Origin: Solihabitans fulvus
Lineage (GTDB): Bacteria > Actinomycetota > Actinomycetes > Mycobacteriales > Pseudonocardiaceae
Assembly: GCF_008386585.1 (NCBI RefSeq)
Contig: NZ_VUOB01000002.1
Coordinates: 62,001 to 126,000, forward strand
Reading direction: 5' to 3'
DNA length: 64,000 nucleotides
Part shown: positions 46,066 through 55,446 of the stretch, one piece after another
How positions within the stretch are numbered: the stretch's first letter is position 1
Layout: each line of letters starts with the position of its first letter
Notes under the pieces: generated by a model
Seen by the model: only the letters and a program-made list of their open reading frames with translations
Databases searched by the model: none
Told to the model about the DNA's origin: nothing
Made by a program: the position numbers and the translations under genes

Positions 46066-47628
46066 TCAGGCGGCGCCGCTGATGAGCGCGGCGGCGCGCT
46101 CGCGGATCTCTGGCGAGTCCAGGCCCCGCACCGCGACGGTGGTGCGCCGACGCAGCACGTCGTCCACCTCGGTGGCCCACTCGTGCCGGGCCGCGTGCAC
46201 GACCTGCGCCCAGATGTCCGGGCCGTCCGGGTGGATGCGCTCCAGCAGCCCGGTGTCCTCGGCGGCCATCGCCAGCACCTCGTGGCTGAGCGTGCCGTAG
46301 GAGGTCACCAGGTGGTCGACCACGTCCTCGGGCAGCTGCGGCATGGCGTGCCCGACGACCTCGCCGACCAGGTTCGGCTGTGCCGCACCGGGAAGCAGCG
46401 CCGGCACCCCGTCGAACGGGTGCTTGAGGCTGACGCCGAGCTCCGCGCCGACCCTGGCCAGCACGGAGGCGCCGATCCGCCGGAACGTCGTCCACTTGCC
46501 GCCCGCCACGCTGATCATGCCGCCGGAGCCGACGGTGATCACGGTCTCCCGCTTGGCGTGCTTGGTGTCCGCCGGGTCGCCGCCGGGGGCCTGCGGCAGC
46601 ACCCGAAGGCCCGCGAAGGAGTACGCGAGCCGGTCGCGGTGCAGGGCTGCCGCCTCGACGCCGAGCGCGGCCTCGCCGAGGATCTGGTCGATGTCGGCCT
46701 CGGTGCACCGCACGTCCGCCGGGTCGCCCTCGTAGGGCTCGTCGGTCGTGCCGAGCAGCAGCTGGCCCTCCCACGGGATCGCGAAGGACACCCGGACGTC
46801 GTCGATCGGGATGGTCATCGCGGCCCGCCACGGCTGCTCGGTGCGCAGCACCAGGTGCGCGCCCTTGGACAGCCGGATGCTCGGCGCGGCGGCCGGGTCC
46901 TCCATCCTGCGCAGCTCGTCCAGCCACGGACCGGTCGCGTTCACCACGACCTTCGCGTCGATGCCGAACTCCGCGCCGTCGACCAGGTCGCGCAGCTCGA
47001 CCCCGCGCACGGTGCCGCCGTGCCGGCGCAGGCCGGTCACCTCGACGTGGTTGAGCAGCACCGCGCCGGAGTCGGCCGCCGCCCGCGCCGCCGTGACGGC
47101 CACCCTGCTGTCGTTCATCTGGTGGTCGTAGTACATGGCGCAGCCGCGCAGGCCGTCGGTGCGCAGCGCCGGCACCATCTCGGTGGCCCGCTTCGCGGAC
47201 ACCAGCTTGCCCATGCCGTCGCCGAACCGGGACAGCGCGGTGTACAGCAGCACGCCGGCGCCGAGCACGAACCGCGAGTGCGGTCCCTTGTCGTACACCG
47301 GAACCAGGAACGGCAGCGGCCGCACCAGGTGCGGGGCGAGGGTGTCGCCGAGCGCCCTGCGCTCGGCGTGGTTCTCCCGAACCAGCGGGATCGCGCCGGG
47401 GCCCATCGCCAGGTACCGCAGGCCGCCGTGCACCAGCTTGGACGACGCGCTCGACGTCGCCCCGGCGAAGTCCCCGCGTTCCAGCAGCGCGACCCGGAGT
47501 CCGGATCGCGCCGCCGCCCAGGCGGTCGCGATGCCGAGGATGCCCCCGCCGATCACGGCCAGGTCGAAACTGCCCTGACCCAGTCCTTCCCTCGAACGGG
47601 CGCGCTGCTCGGTCATCGAGTCCACCAT
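46066..47628 (-). CDS. glpD: Glycerol-3-phosphate dehydrogenase (FAD-dependent)
   Basis: 520 residues from the ATG at 47628, with GAGGAG at 47636-47641 (ATG at 47616 possible). FAD-binding AVIGGGILGIATAWAAARSG near residue 30; LVHGGLRYLAMG and LLLGTTDEPYEGDP are DAO-family GlpD signatures; C-terminal GlpD helical domain. Oxidises glycerol-3-phosphate to DHAP with electrons to quinones at the membrane. Third gene of glpF-glpK-glpD; 15 bp after glpK. Confidence 0.95.
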   Translation of the reverse strand: MVDSMTEQRARSREGLGQGSFDLAVIGGGILGIATAWAAARSGLRVALLERGDFAGATSSASSKLVHGGLRYLAMGPGAIPLVRENHAERRALGDTLAPHLVRPLPFLVPVYDKGPHSRFVLGAGVLLYTALSRFGDGMGKLVSAKRATEMVPALRTDGLRGCAMYYDHQMNDSRVAVTAARAAADSGAVLLNHVEVTGLRRHGGTVRGVELRDLVDGAEFGIDAKVVVNATGPWLDELRRMEDPAAAPSIRLSKGAHLVLRTEQPWRAAMTIPIDDVRVSFAIPWEGQLLLGTTDEPYEGDPADVRCTEADIDQILGEAALGVEAAALHRDRLAYSFAGLRVLPQAPGGDPADTKHAKRETVITVGSGGMISVAGGKWTTFRRIGASVLARVGAELGVSLKHPFDGVPALLPGAAQPNLVGEVVGHAMPQLPEDVVDHLVTSYGTLSHEVLAMAAEDTGLLERIHPDGPDIWAQVVHAARHEWATEVDDVLRRRTTVAVRGLDSPEIRERAAALISGAA

Positions 47629-47642
47629 GTCGTCAACTCTCC

Positions 47643-49145
47643 TCAGTCCTCTTTGTCGTCTTCGTCGATCCAGTCCATCGACCGCTCGACGGCCTTCTTC
47701 CACTTGCGGTAGCCCTTGCCGCGGGCGCGCTCCTCCATGCTGGGCAGCCACTCCGCGGCCTTGTGCCAGTTCTCCCGCAGGGTCTCGGTGTCCGACCAGA
47801 AGCCGGTGGCGAGGCCGGCCGCGTAGGCCGCGCCGAGGCAGGTCGTCTCGGCGATGATCGGCCGCACCACCGGCACGTCCAACACGTCGGAGAGGAACTG
47901 CATCAGCAGGTTGTTCGCGGTCATGCCGCCGTCGACCTTGAGCGTGGTCAGCTCGACCCCGGAGTCGACGTTCATCGCGTCGACGACCTCGCGGGTCTGC
48001 CAGGCGGTCGCCTCAAGCACGGCCCTGGCGATGTGGCCCTTGTCGATGTAGCCGGTGAGGCCGGCGATCACGCCGCGCGCGTCGCTGCGCCAGTGCGGCG
48101 CGAACAGGCCGGAGAACGCGGGCACGAAGTAGCAGCCGCCGTTGTCCTCGACGGTGCGAGCCAGCGTCTCGATCTCCGGCGCGCTCGCGATCAGCCCGAC
48201 CTTGTCACGGAACCACTGCACCAGCGCGCCGGTGACGGCGATCGCGCCCTCCAGCGCGTAGGTCGCCGGCTCGTCGCCGATCTTGTAGCCGACGGTGGTG
48301 AGCAGCCCGTTGACCGACTTCACCGGCTTGTCCCCGGTGTTGAGCAACAGGAAGCTGCCGGTCCCGTAGGTGCACTTGCCCTCGCCGGGCGAGTAGCAGG
48401 TCTGGCCGAACAGCGCGGCCTGCTGGTCGCCGAGCGCGGAGGCCACGGGCAGGCCGGCCAGCGTGCCGGTCGCGGTGCCGTAGACCTCGGCGGAGGAGCG
48501 GATCTCCGGCAGCATCGCCCTCGGCACGCCGATGGCGTCCAGGAGCGTGTCGTCCCAGTCCAGGGTGGCCAGGTTCATCAGCATGGTGCGGCTGGCGTTG
48601 GTCACGTCGGTGACGTGCCGGCCGGTGAGCTTCCAGATCAGCCAGGTGTCCATGGTGCCGAACAGCACCTCGCCGACCTCGGCGCGCTCGCGCAGGCCGG
48701 GCACGTGGTCGAGCAGCCAGCGGGCCTTGGGGCCGGCGAAGTAGGTGGCCAGCGGCAGCCCGCACAGCTCGCGGAAGCGGTCCTGGCCGGCGTCCCCGCC
48801 GAGCTCGCGGACGAGCTGGTCGGTGCGGGTGTCCTGCCAGACGATGGCGTTGTGCACGGGCTTGCCCGTCGCGCGGTCCCACACCACGGTGGTCTCGCGC
48901 TGGTTGGTGATGCCGACCGCGACGAGGTCGTGCACGGTGATGGACATCTTGCTCAGCGCGCCGTGCACGACGTCGAGCACGTTGTCCCAGATCTCCTCGG
49001 CGTCGTGCTCGACCCAGCCGGGCTTGGGGAAGATCTGCCGGTGCTCCTTCTGCGCGACGGAGACGATGCTGCCGTCGTGGTCGAACACGATGCAGCGCGA
49101 CGAGGTGGTGCCCTGGTCGATCGCGGCGATGTACTGCTGGCTCAC
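47643..49145 (-). CDS. glpK: Glycerol kinase
   Basis: 500 residues from the GTG at 49145, ribosome-binding site GGAGGAA. FGGY kinase: [20 protein letters not shown] near the start; [22 protein letters not shown] region (here [20 protein letters not shown]); C-terminal FGGY domain with [19 protein letters not shown]. Phosphorylates glycerol. Between glpF and glpD in one operon. Confidence 0.98.
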   Translation of the reverse strand: MSQQYIAAIDQGTTSSRCIVFDHDGSIVSVAQKEHRQIFPKPGWVEHDAEEIWDNVLDVVHGALSKMSITVHDLVAVGITNQRETTVVWDRATGKPVHNAIVWQDTRTDQLVRELGGDAGQDRFRELCGLPLATYFAGPKARWLLDHVPGLRERAEVGEVLFGTMDTWLIWKLTGRHVTDVTNASRTMLMNLATLDWDDTLLDAIGVPRAMLPEIRSSAEVYGTATGTLAGLPVASALGDQQAALFGQTCYSPGEGKCTYGTGSFLLLNTGDKPVKSVNGLLTTVGYKIGDEPATYALEGAIAVTGALVQWFRDKVGLIASAPEIETLARTVEDNGGCYFVPAFSGLFAPHWRSDARGVIAGLTGYIDKGHIARAVLEATAWQTREVVDAMNVDSGVELTTLKVDGGMTANNLLMQFLSDVLDVPVVRPIIAETTCLGAAYAAGLATGFWSDTETLRENWHKAAEWLPSMEERARGKGYRKWKKAVERSMDWIDEDDKED

Positions 49146-49171
49146 GGGATTCCTCCGGTTCAGAAGAAGGC

Positions 49172-49882
49172 TCAGAAGACGGCGATGTCGACGAGTCCGG
49201 CCAGCGCCCCGCCGATGAGCGGGCCGACGACCGGGATCCACGCGTAGCCCCAGTCGGAGCCGCCCTTGCCGGGGATCGGCAGGATGGCGTGCGCGATGCG
49301 GGGGCCGAGGTCGCGGGCGGGGTTGATGGCGTAGCCGGTGGGGCCGCCGAGCGACATGCCGATGCCGACGACGAGCAGGGCCACGATCAGCACGCCGGTG
49401 CCGGACACGGCCAGCCCCTTGGTCTGCCCGGTGGCCAGGATGACGAAGACCAACACGAAGGTGGCGATGATCTCGGTGAGCAGGTTCTGCGCGGTGTTGC
49501 GGATCTCGGGGCCGGTGGCGAACACGCCGAGCACCTCGTCCTTGTTGGCACGGAACTGCCCGAGGTAGGCCAGCCAGCACAGCACCGCGCCGACGATCGC
49601 GCCGAGCAGCTGCGCGCTCAGGTAGAGCGGCACCTTGCTCCACTGGCCGGTCTGGATGGCGATGCCGATGGTGACGGCGGGGTTCAGGTGCGCGCCGGAC
49701 AGCGGCGCGCTCGCGTACGCCCCGGCCAGTACGGCGAAGCCCCAGCCGAAGGTGATCACGGTCCAGCCGGCGTCCTTCGCCTTGGACTTGGCGAGCACCA
49801 CGCCGGCGACCACGCCGTTGCCGAGGAGCAGCAACAACATGGTGCCGAGGAACTCACCGAAGAAGATGGTCTTGTCAGTCAT
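49172..49882 (-). CDS. glpF: Glycerol facilitator (aquaglyceroporin)
   Basis: 236 residues from the ATG at 49882 (an ATG at 49897 is also in frame). Six helices plus two NPA half-helices: [14 protein letters not shown] and [13 protein letters not shown]. Asp after the second NPAR is the feature that separates glycerol channels from water-only aquaporins. First gene of the glycerol operon; an IclR-type palindrome lies 26 bp upstream. Confidence 0.95.
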   Translation of the reverse strand: MTDKTIFFGEFLGTMLLLLLGNGVVAGVVLAKSKAKDAGWTVITFGWGFAVLAGAYASAPLSGAHLNPAVTIGIAIQTGQWSKVPLYLSAQLLGAIVGAVLCWLAYLGQFRANKDEVLGVFATGPEIRNTAQNLLTEIIATFVLVFVILATGQTKGLAVSGTGVLIVALLVVGIGMSLGGPTGYAINPARDLGPRIAHAILPIPGKGGSDWGYAWIPVVGPLIGGALAGLVDIAVF

Positions 49883-49907
49883 CCGCGCGCCTCTCATGCC
49901 GAATGGC

Positions 49908-49924
49908 GTTCGACAATGTCGTAC
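49908..49924. promoter_or_regulatory. Palindrome upstream of glpF, probable IclR-type operator
   Basis: GTTCGACAATGTCGTAC, a 7-3-7 inverted repeat with one mismatch, starting 26 bp before glpF. Matches 15 of 17 positions of the perfect palindrome upstream of the adjacent iclR-type gene. Confidence 0.7.
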
Positions 49925-50010
49925 GCCGTGCGCGGAATTCTGTGCCGCCACTCACACCGTGTCAACCCTTCCGGAACCTCGTCTTCACCAGCGCGAAACA
50001 CCCGCCTGCG

Positions 50011-50772
50011 CTACCAGGGGATGGCGCCGAGCTCCCGCGATATGGCCCTGGCCGCCTCGCGGACGTAGGACACCAGGTCGGTGCGGGGTTCGCCGGCCGA
50101 GTCGCACAGCCGCTCGACGGGGCCGGACACGCCAATCGCGCCCACGGTCACCGTCCTGCGGTCCCGGATCGGCGCGGCGAGCGAGACCTCGCCCTCGACC
50201 AGCTCCTCGAGGTCGGCCGCCCATCCTCGGCGGCGCACGTCCTCGAGGGCCTCGGCCAGGCGCTCCGGCTCGGTCACGGTCGCCTCGGTGAACCGGGCGA
50301 GCGGCTGCTCGCCAAGCTCGCCGACCGGATCGTTGGCGAGCAGCACCTTGCCAAGCGCGCTCGCGTGCGCCGGCAGCAGCGCGCCGACCTCCAGCACCTG
50401 GCTGCTGTTGTCCGGGCGGAACACGTGGTGCACCACCAGCACCTGACCCTCGTGCAGGGTGCCGATGCGCACGCTCTCCCTCGACCGGCCGGCCAGCGAG
50501 TCCGACCAGTTCAGCGCCCTGGTGCGCAGCTCGTTGCCGTCGAGGTAGCTGCTGCCGATGTGGAACAGCGCAGGCCCGAGCTGGTACTTGCCGGTGTCGG
50601 GGGACTGCTCGACGAAGCCGACGTGCTGGAGCGTTCGCAGGATCCCGTGCACGGTGCCCTTGGGCAGGTCCAACGCGGTGGCCAACTCGCCGACACCCAT
50701 CTTGCGGGCGCCGCTGGCGAGGAGCCGCAGCACCGCTGCCGCGCGCTCGATGGACTGGATCAATCCGGGCAC
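50011..50772 (-). CDS. IclR-family regulator, probable glycerol-operon repressor
   Basis: 253 residues from the GTG at 50772. N-terminal winged HTH (AAAVLRLLASGARKMGVGEL, LDLPKGTVHGILRTLQHVGF) and C-terminal IclR effector domain (IGTLHEGQVLVVHHVFR, LPAHASALGKVLLAN, GAIGVSGPVERL). Lies directly upstream of glpF on the same strand. In streptomycetes an IclR-type protein (GylR) controls the glycerol operon, so the same role is inferred here. Confidence 0.85.
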   Translation of the reverse strand: MPGLIQSIERAAAVLRLLASGARKMGVGELATALDLPKGTVHGILRTLQHVGFVEQSPDTGKYQLGPALFHIGSSYLDGNELRTRALNWSDSLAGRSRESVRIGTLHEGQVLVVHHVFRPDNSSQVLEVGALLPAHASALGKVLLANDPVGELGEQPLARFTEATVTEPERLAEALEDVRRRGWAADLEELVEGEVSLAAPIRDRRTVTVGAIGVSGPVERLCDSAGEPRTDLVSYVREAARAISRELGAIPW

Positions 50773-50778
50773 ACAGGC

Positions 50779-50784
50779 ACTGTA
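50779..50784 (-). promoter_or_regulatory. -10 element TACAGT of the iclR-type gene (leaderless-type)
   Basis: On the minus strand TACAGT ends 6 nt before the GTG at 50772. The operator-like palindrome lies 10 bp further upstream, overlapping the spacer/-35 zone. Confidence 0.5.
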
Positions 50785-50794
50785 GCCCTCGGCC

Positions 50795-50811
50795 GTTCGA
50801 CTATGTCGAAC
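50795..50811. promoter_or_regulatory. Perfect palindrome upstream of the iclR-type gene
   Basis: GTTCGAC-TAT-GTCGAAC, perfect 7-bp arms, 22 bp upstream of the iclR-type start codon. Same motif as in front of glpF, so probably the regulator's own binding site for autoregulation. Confidence 0.75.
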
Positions 50812-50821
50812 GGTGTCGGTT

Positions 50822-51964
50822 TGCTACGCGTTCGGGCGATAGACCCGCAGCGCGCCCTCGCGGGCGGTGAACCGGAACCGGTTGCCCGCGCCGATCACCT
50901 CGCCGTCGGCGGCCAGCGCCACCGGCGGCCCGAGCACCTCGATGTCCAGCGCCGCGCGCTCCTGCTGCACGTAGGTGTGGCTGCGCAGCAGCGCGCCGGT
51001 CAGCGGCGCGAACCCCTTCGGCTCTTGACTTCCTCCTCGCCGTTGAACGACGAGGATTCCTACCGCGCCTGGCGACGCGAGCTGCGCGCTGTCAGGTCAC
51101 CTCGGCGGGTTCCCGCTTCACCGACCTGTGCCCGACTGCTCGGTCTTACCTGGTCTCCACGGGCGTTTCACGTCTCCGCAAGCCCTGCGGCGACAAGTCA
51201 CGCTGTGTCCGTCGTGACGATTTCGAGGCTTCCGGAATCACCCTTCGCCCCGCACGTGCACAGGCTAACACGATCGATTCAGGGCACTGGTCGAGCCCTG
51301 GCGGCCCTCCCGGTCGGCCGCCTCCGGCACGCCGACGTCTCTGGCGAAGTGGTTCAGCGTCCCGGTCGGCAGCACCAGCAACGGCAGGTTGTGCCGCGAC
51401 CGTCCCGTCGCCGCCGGCCACGCCGAGCGCCCGCACCCATGGGTCCGCGACGGCGTCCGTCAACTGCCGCACCAGGTCGACGCCCACCTCGGGCTCCAGG
51501 ATCCGCGCAGCCGGCCAGAGCCGCGCGAACTCCGCGCACGGATCGTGGTCGCCTGCGCCCGAGTCGGGGTTGACCAGCAGCACCAGGCCCGCGCCGGTCG
51601 GCGATCTCGACGCCGTGTTCGCAGACGCGGGTGAGGACGTCGGCGGCGTTCGCAGCCCGCGCGCACCGGCCATCAGTTCGGCGGCCGGGCGGCGGCGCGG
51701 AAACAGGCGCTTGGCGACCAGGCTCGCCGAGGTGCTCGCGATCGCGATGGCGGCGATCCCCCTGAGCCCCGCGCGCCGCTGCTGGCCCTTCCGCATGGCC
51801 AACAGGGCGGCGACGGCGAACCACAGCCCGCTCCTGTTCGCCGAATGCGACAGCGACTTCAGACCCTGGTCCGCCGCGCTGCGCGGCAGCGCCGCGGATC
51901 GCCTGACCAGGGCCTGATCGGCTTCGTTGACGCTCGCAAGAGACCTGCGCACACGCCTGAACAC
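50822..51964 (-). pseudogene. Decayed PAP2-phosphatase/diacylglycerol-kinase fusion gene
   Basis: Parts of one ancestral gene are visible. N-terminal part (from ~51964): PAP2-like EADQALVRRSAALPRSAADQ and SLVAKRLFPRRRPAAEL, with the PAP2 catalytic centre missing. Then the kinase start GLVLLVNPDSGAGDHDP and GVAGGDGTVAA, after which the frame breaks: the expected LPLLVLPTGTLNHFARDVGV is found in another frame. An IS-like segment interrupts at ~51024-51290. The kinase C-terminus resumes at 51023 (FAPLTGALLRSHTYVQQERA ... GNRFRFTAREGALRVYRPNA) and stops at 50822. About 150 kinase residues are lost. Confidence 0.75.
51024..51270 (-). mobile_element. IS200/IS605 (IS1341-type) 3'-end remnant with omega-RNA-like segment
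   Basis: Minus-strand sequence ending at 51024 shows the IS605-type right end: GGAATCCTCGTCGTT, a small hairpin (51035-51055), then GAGGAGGAAGTCAA. Upstream lie GTGGAGACCAGGTAAGACC and GCGGGAACCCGCCGAGG, like the conserved tnpB 3' end/guide-RNA scaffold of actinobacterial IS1341-type elements. No complete tnpB is present; a short tail frame (SPQGLRRRETPVETR) ending at 51146 could be its last residues. Left boundary approximate. Confidence 0.6.
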
Positions 51965-52043
51965 CCCTCCGACCGTAGCCGGACGGTGGCCGACACGCCG
52001 TTCGACCCCCGAACGGCTCACTGATCGACACGCCATGAGCGCC

Positions 52044-52049
52044 TACTGT
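52044..52049 (+). promoter_or_regulatory. -10 element TACTGT of pafA (leaderless-type)
   Basis: TACTGT ends 6 nt before the ATG at 52056. A short GAGGG lies between, too close to act as a normal ribosome-binding site. Confidence 0.45.
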
Positions 52050-52055
52050 TGAGGG

Positions 52056-53414
52056 ATGCAGCGGCGGATCTTCGGCATTGAGACCGAGTTCGGGGTGACC
52101 TGCACCTTCCATGGGCAGCGCAGGCTGTCACCTGACGAGGTGGCGCGGTACTTGTTCCGCCGGGTGGTCTCCTGGGGGCGGTCGTCCAACGTGTTCCTGC
52201 GCAATGGCTCCCGGCTGTACCTGGACGTCGGTTCGCATCCGGAGTACGCGACGGCCGAGTGCGACGACCTGGCGCAGCTGGTCACCCACGACAAGGCGGG
52301 TGAGCGCATCCTCGAGGACCTGCTGGTCGACGCCGAGCGTCGGCTGGCCGACGAGGGCATCGGCGGCGACATCTTCCTGTTCAAGAACAACACCGACTCG
52401 GCGGGCAACTCCTACGGCTGTCACGAGAACTACCTGGTCGCGCGGGCCGGCGAGTTCTCCAGGATCGCCGACGTGTTGCTGCCGTTCCTGGTGACCCGCC
52501 AGCTCATCTGCGGGGCCGGCAAGGTCCTCCAGACCCCGCGCGGGGCCGTGTACTGCCTGTCGCAGCGCGCCGAGCACATCTGGGAGGGCGTCTCCAGCGC
52601 CACCACCAGGTCGCGGCCGATCATCAACACCAGGGACGAGCCGCACGCGGACGCCGAGCGGTACCGGCGTCTGCACGTCATCGTAGGCGACTCGAACATG
52701 TCCGAGGTGACGACGCTGCTCAAGGTGGGCAGCGCGAACCTCGTGCTGGAGATGATCGAGCAGGGCGTCCAGTTCCGCGACTTCAGCCTGGACAACCCGA
52801 TCAGGGCGATCAGGGAGATCAGCCACGACCTGACCGGCAGGCGGACGGTCCGGCTGGCCGGCGGCAAGGAGGCCTCCGCGCTGGACATCCAGCGCGAGTA
52901 CTTCGAACGCGCCGTCGAGCACGTCGAGCGGCGGTCGCCCGATCCCGTCGCCCAGCGCGTCATCGAGCTGTGGGGCCGGACCCTCGACGCGATCGAGGCA
53001 GGCGACCGGTCCAAGATCGATCGTGAGATCGACTGGGCGATCAAGCACCGGTTGGTCGAGCGGTACCAGGAGAAGCACGGGCTGGAGCTGTCCAGCCCGC
53101 GCATCGCCCAGCTTGACCTCGCCTACCACGACATCCGCAGGGGCCGGGGCATCTTCGACCTGTTGCAGCGCAAGGGACAGGTCGAGCGGGTGACCGACGA
53201 CGGCGAGATCGAGGCCGCGAAGGACACCCCGCCGCAGACCACCAGGGCCAAGCTGCGCGGCGACTTCATCGCCGCGGCGCAGGCCGCCGGCCGCGACTTC
53301 ACCGTCGACTGGGTGCACCTCAAGCTGAACGACCAGGCGCAGCGGACCGTGCTGTGCAAGGACCCGTTCCGCGCAGTGGACGAGCGCGTGGAACGGCTGA
53401 TCTCCTCGCTGTAG
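52056..53414 (+). CDS. pafA: Pup-protein ligase PafA
   Basis: 452 residues. Glutamine-synthetase-like ligase: [20 protein letters not shown], catalytic Asp at about residue 57 in [35 protein letters not shown], and a C-terminal domain ending [18 protein letters not shown]. Phosphorylates the Pup C-terminal Glu and joins it to substrate lysines. Lacks the N-terminal insert of Dop. Separated from prcA by the glycerol operon and a decayed gene. Confidence 0.98.
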   Translation: MQRRIFGIETEFGVTCTFHGQRRLSPDEVARYLFRRVVSWGRSSNVFLRNGSRLYLDVGSHPEYATAECDDLAQLVTHDKAGERILEDLLVDAERRLADEGIGGDIFLFKNNTDSAGNSYGCHENYLVARAGEFSRIADVLLPFLVTRQLICGAGKVLQTPRGAVYCLSQRAEHIWEGVSSATTRSRPIINTRDEPHADAERYRRLHVIVGDSNMSEVTTLLKVGSANLVLEMIEQGVQFRDFSLDNPIRAIREISHDLTGRRTVRLAGGKEASALDIQREYFERAVEHVERRSPDPVAQRVIELWGRTLDAIEAGDRSKIDREIDWAIKHRLVERYQEKHGLELSSPRIAQLDLAYHDIRRGRGIFDLLQRKGQVERVTDDGEIEAAKDTPPQTTRAKLRGDFIAAAQAAGRDFTVDWVHLKLNDQAQRTVLCKDPFRAVDERVERLISSL

Positions 53415-53422
53415 CGGCAGGA

Positions 53423-53460
53423 CGGCGGAAACTCGCGTTCACCGACGCGGGTTTCCGCCG
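53423..53460. terminator. Terminator of pafA
   Basis: Fifteen-bp stem (CGGCGGAAACTCGCG at 53423-53437 and CGCGGGTTTCCGCCG at 53446-53460, one G.T pair), 8-nt loop, followed by TTTCC. Eight bp after the stop codon, and also between convergent genes. Confidence 0.8.
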
Positions 53461-53483
53461 TTTCCGTGAGTTCTTCGGTGTTT

Positions 53484-54068
53484 CTACGGCATTTGGCGCT
53501 TGCGGCGGGGGCCGGTGAGCGTGTCGAGATCGATGGTCAGCTCGAACGGCTCGGTCGTCTCGTAGGTGCCAGTGAACCGGCCAAGCAGGCTGTATCTGCC
53601 GGTCCTGTGGTCCAGGGCGTGCACGGTGACGCCGGGGCCGTCCTCGGACAGCACGTCTACTACCCAGTAGTACGGGATACCGTTGGCTGCGTACTCAGCC
53701 GCTTTGGTGCCGTAGTCGCGCGCCCAGGACTCGCCGGGAGACACGACTTCGATAGCCAGCCGGGCGTCCTCGGCGTGGAATCGCCCCGCGTCGGTCTTGT
53801 CGGCGGGAAGCACGACGACGTCGGGAATCCGGCGCGGACTGACCCCGCTGAACTCGCCCTCGAACTCCTGAACTGCTTCCCAGTCCTCGGGGAGTTGGTC
53901 GTTGAGCAGTCCGGTCAGGCGTTGGGTAGCCAGGAGATGTGGGCCACTGGGGCGGTTCATGACGAGCAGCAGTCCATCCTCGATCTCGTAGCGGTGGCTG
54001 TTGTCCTCGGGCAGCGCGTCGAACTGCTCGACGGTGATGGGGTCACCGCTGTGGCCGGGAGCGCTCAC
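53484..54068 (-). CDS. Uma2-family (DUF820) PD-(D/E)XK-like protein
   Basis: 194 residues from the GTG at 54068 with GGGAGG upstream. Contains the DUF820/Uma2 pattern: ITVEQFDALPEDNSHRYEIE, RIPDVVVLPADKTDAGRFHA with the core Asp, LAIEVVSPGESWARDYGTKA with Glu, and YAANGIPYYWVVDV. Restriction-endonuclease-like fold, common in many copies in actinobacteria and cyanobacteria; the biological role is unclear. Stands alone. Confidence 0.88.
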   Translation of the reverse strand: MSAPGHSGDPITVEQFDALPEDNSHRYEIEDGLLLVMNRPSGPHLLATQRLTGLLNDQLPEDWEAVQEFEGEFSGVSPRRIPDVVVLPADKTDAGRFHAEDARLAIEVVSPGESWARDYGTKAAEYAANGIPYYWVVDVLSEDGPGVTVHALDHRTGRYSLLGRFTGTYETTEPFELTIDLDTLTGPRRKRQMP

Positions 54069-54216
54069 GGCGTGGATCCTCCCTAGGCACGCGAGGTGGC
54101 GAACAGGACGTATTCGCAGCTTAGCTGGATGTGGCCTGGATGATGGAGTGACCCGGGCAGTGCTGCTGGGGCTCCTGTGGTTGAGTCGGGGGAGTTCCCG
54201 TCCAGCAGGAGGAGCT

Positions 54217-55161
54217 ATGCGCGCGGTGGCCGTCACCGGCTTCGGAAGCACACCCCGGCTCATGGAGCTGCCACGGCCCGAGCCGGGGCTCGGCGAGGTC
54301 CTGGTCCGGCTGCACGCCGCCGGCGTCAACCCGTTCGACTGGAAGGTCGTCGACGGGATCCTCAAGGACGTCGTCCCGCACGGCTTCCCGTTGGTGGTGG
54401 GGATGGACGGCGCGGGCGAGGTGATCGAGGTCGGTAGGGGGATCACCCGCTTCCAGCCGGGCGACGCCGTCTACGGCCAGTTCATGCGGCTGCCGCAGGG
54501 CGGCGGTTCCTACGCGGAATTCGCCGTCGCCGACGAGTCCGCCATCGCGCTGGCGCCGCGCAGCGTCGGACCCGCCGAGGCCGCCGCGATCCCCACCGCG
54601 GGGATGACCGCGGCCAACGTCCTCGCCGCGACCGGGGTCGTGGACGGCGTGCGGGTGCTGATCGTCGGCGCGACCGGGGGAGTCGGCACGTTTGCCACCC
54701 AGTTGGCCGCAGGCCGGGGCGCGCACGTCATCGTCACGGCCCGAGCCGCCAGCGCCGAGCTGATGCGCGGGTTCGGCGCGCGGGAGGTCGTCGACCACAC
54801 CACGGGATCGGTCGCCGACCAGGTGCGCGCGGCCCACCCCGACGGCGTCGACGTGCTGATCGACCTGGTCAGCGACCGGGCCGCGCTGACGGAGCTGGCC
54901 GGCGTGGTGCGCGACGGCGGCACCGTCGCGAGCACCATCGGCGCCGCCGACGTCGAGGCGCTGACGGCGAAGGGCCTGCGCGCCAGCAACTTCCAGAACA
55001 CCTCCTCGGCCGCGCTGCTGGACGCGCTCGCCGTACAGGTCGACTCCGGGCTGCTCACGGCGCCGATCGGCCGCGAGGTGTCGCTGGACGAGGCGCCGGC
55101 CGCGCTGGCGGACAGCCGAACCGGCCGCGCCGCGGGCAAGACAGTGATCCTGCTGGGTTGA
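54217..55161 (+). CDS. Zinc-independent quinone oxidoreductase-like NADP-dependent dehydrogenase
   Basis: 314 residues from the ATG at 54217 with AGGAGGA upstream. MDR-superfamily: VRLHAAGVNPFDWKVVDG, VVGMDGAGEVIEVGRGITRF and the Rossmann motif LIVGATGGVGTFATQLAAGR. No structural-zinc Cys cluster, so of the QOR (quinone oxidoreductase) type. Substrate unknown. Followed by degenerate tandem repeats starting in its last codons. Confidence 0.88.
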   Translation: MRAVAVTGFGSTPRLMELPRPEPGLGEVLVRLHAAGVNPFDWKVVDGILKDVVPHGFPLVVGMDGAGEVIEVGRGITRFQPGDAVYGQFMRLPQGGGSYAEFAVADESAIALAPRSVGPAEAAAIPTAGMTAANVLAATGVVDGVRVLIVGATGGVGTFATQLAAGRGAHVIVTARAASAELMRGFGAREVVDHTTGSVADQVRAAHPDGVDVLIDLVSDRAALTELAGVVRDGGTVASTIGAADVEALTAKGLRASNFQNTSSAALLDALAVQVDSGLLTAPIGREVSLDEAPAALADSRTGRAAGKTVILLG

Positions 55162-55345
55162 GGGCGGTGCGGTTGCGTTGCCGGTGACACGGCTGGGGTG
55201 ACCGCGATCCGGCGTGGCTGAGGGCGGTGCGGCTGGGCTGGCCGCGATCCTGCCGGGCTGAGAGCCGTGCGGCTGGGCTGGCCGCGCGATCCTGCCGGGC
55301 TGACGGCGATGCTGCTGGGCTGACGGCGATGCTGCTGGGCTGACA
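55146..55345. repeat. Degenerate tandem repeats spanning a stop codon
   Basis: Imperfect units beginning GATCC(T/G)G at 55146, 55206, 55246 and GATCCTGCCGGG at 55288 (spacing about 60, 40 and 42 bp), sharing GGGCGGTGCGGCTGGGCTG blocks. Then two perfect 20-bp copies of TGACGGCGATGCTGCTGGGC at 55301 and 55321. The first unit includes the last codons and TGA of the dehydrogenase gene. This fills most of the 285-bp gap to the next gene. Confidence 0.8.
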
Positions 55346-55446
55346 GCGCGTTCCGAGCGTTGGCGCAACCTCCGGACGGGGGCAGACACGCGGCCGCGAG
55401 TGCGGCAGCATGATCGCGATCTGCCGGGTCGTCGAGAGGTGGTCCC

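Noticed and set aside
50822..51023. A possible small independent gene at the end of the decayed locus
   Set aside because: It reads as the C-terminus of a diacylglycerol kinase and has no start codon or ribosome-binding site of its own.
53484..54068. Treating the Uma2 protein as a toxin or defence nuclease
   Set aside because: The family is widespread in many copies and no partner antitoxin or defence gene is adjacent.
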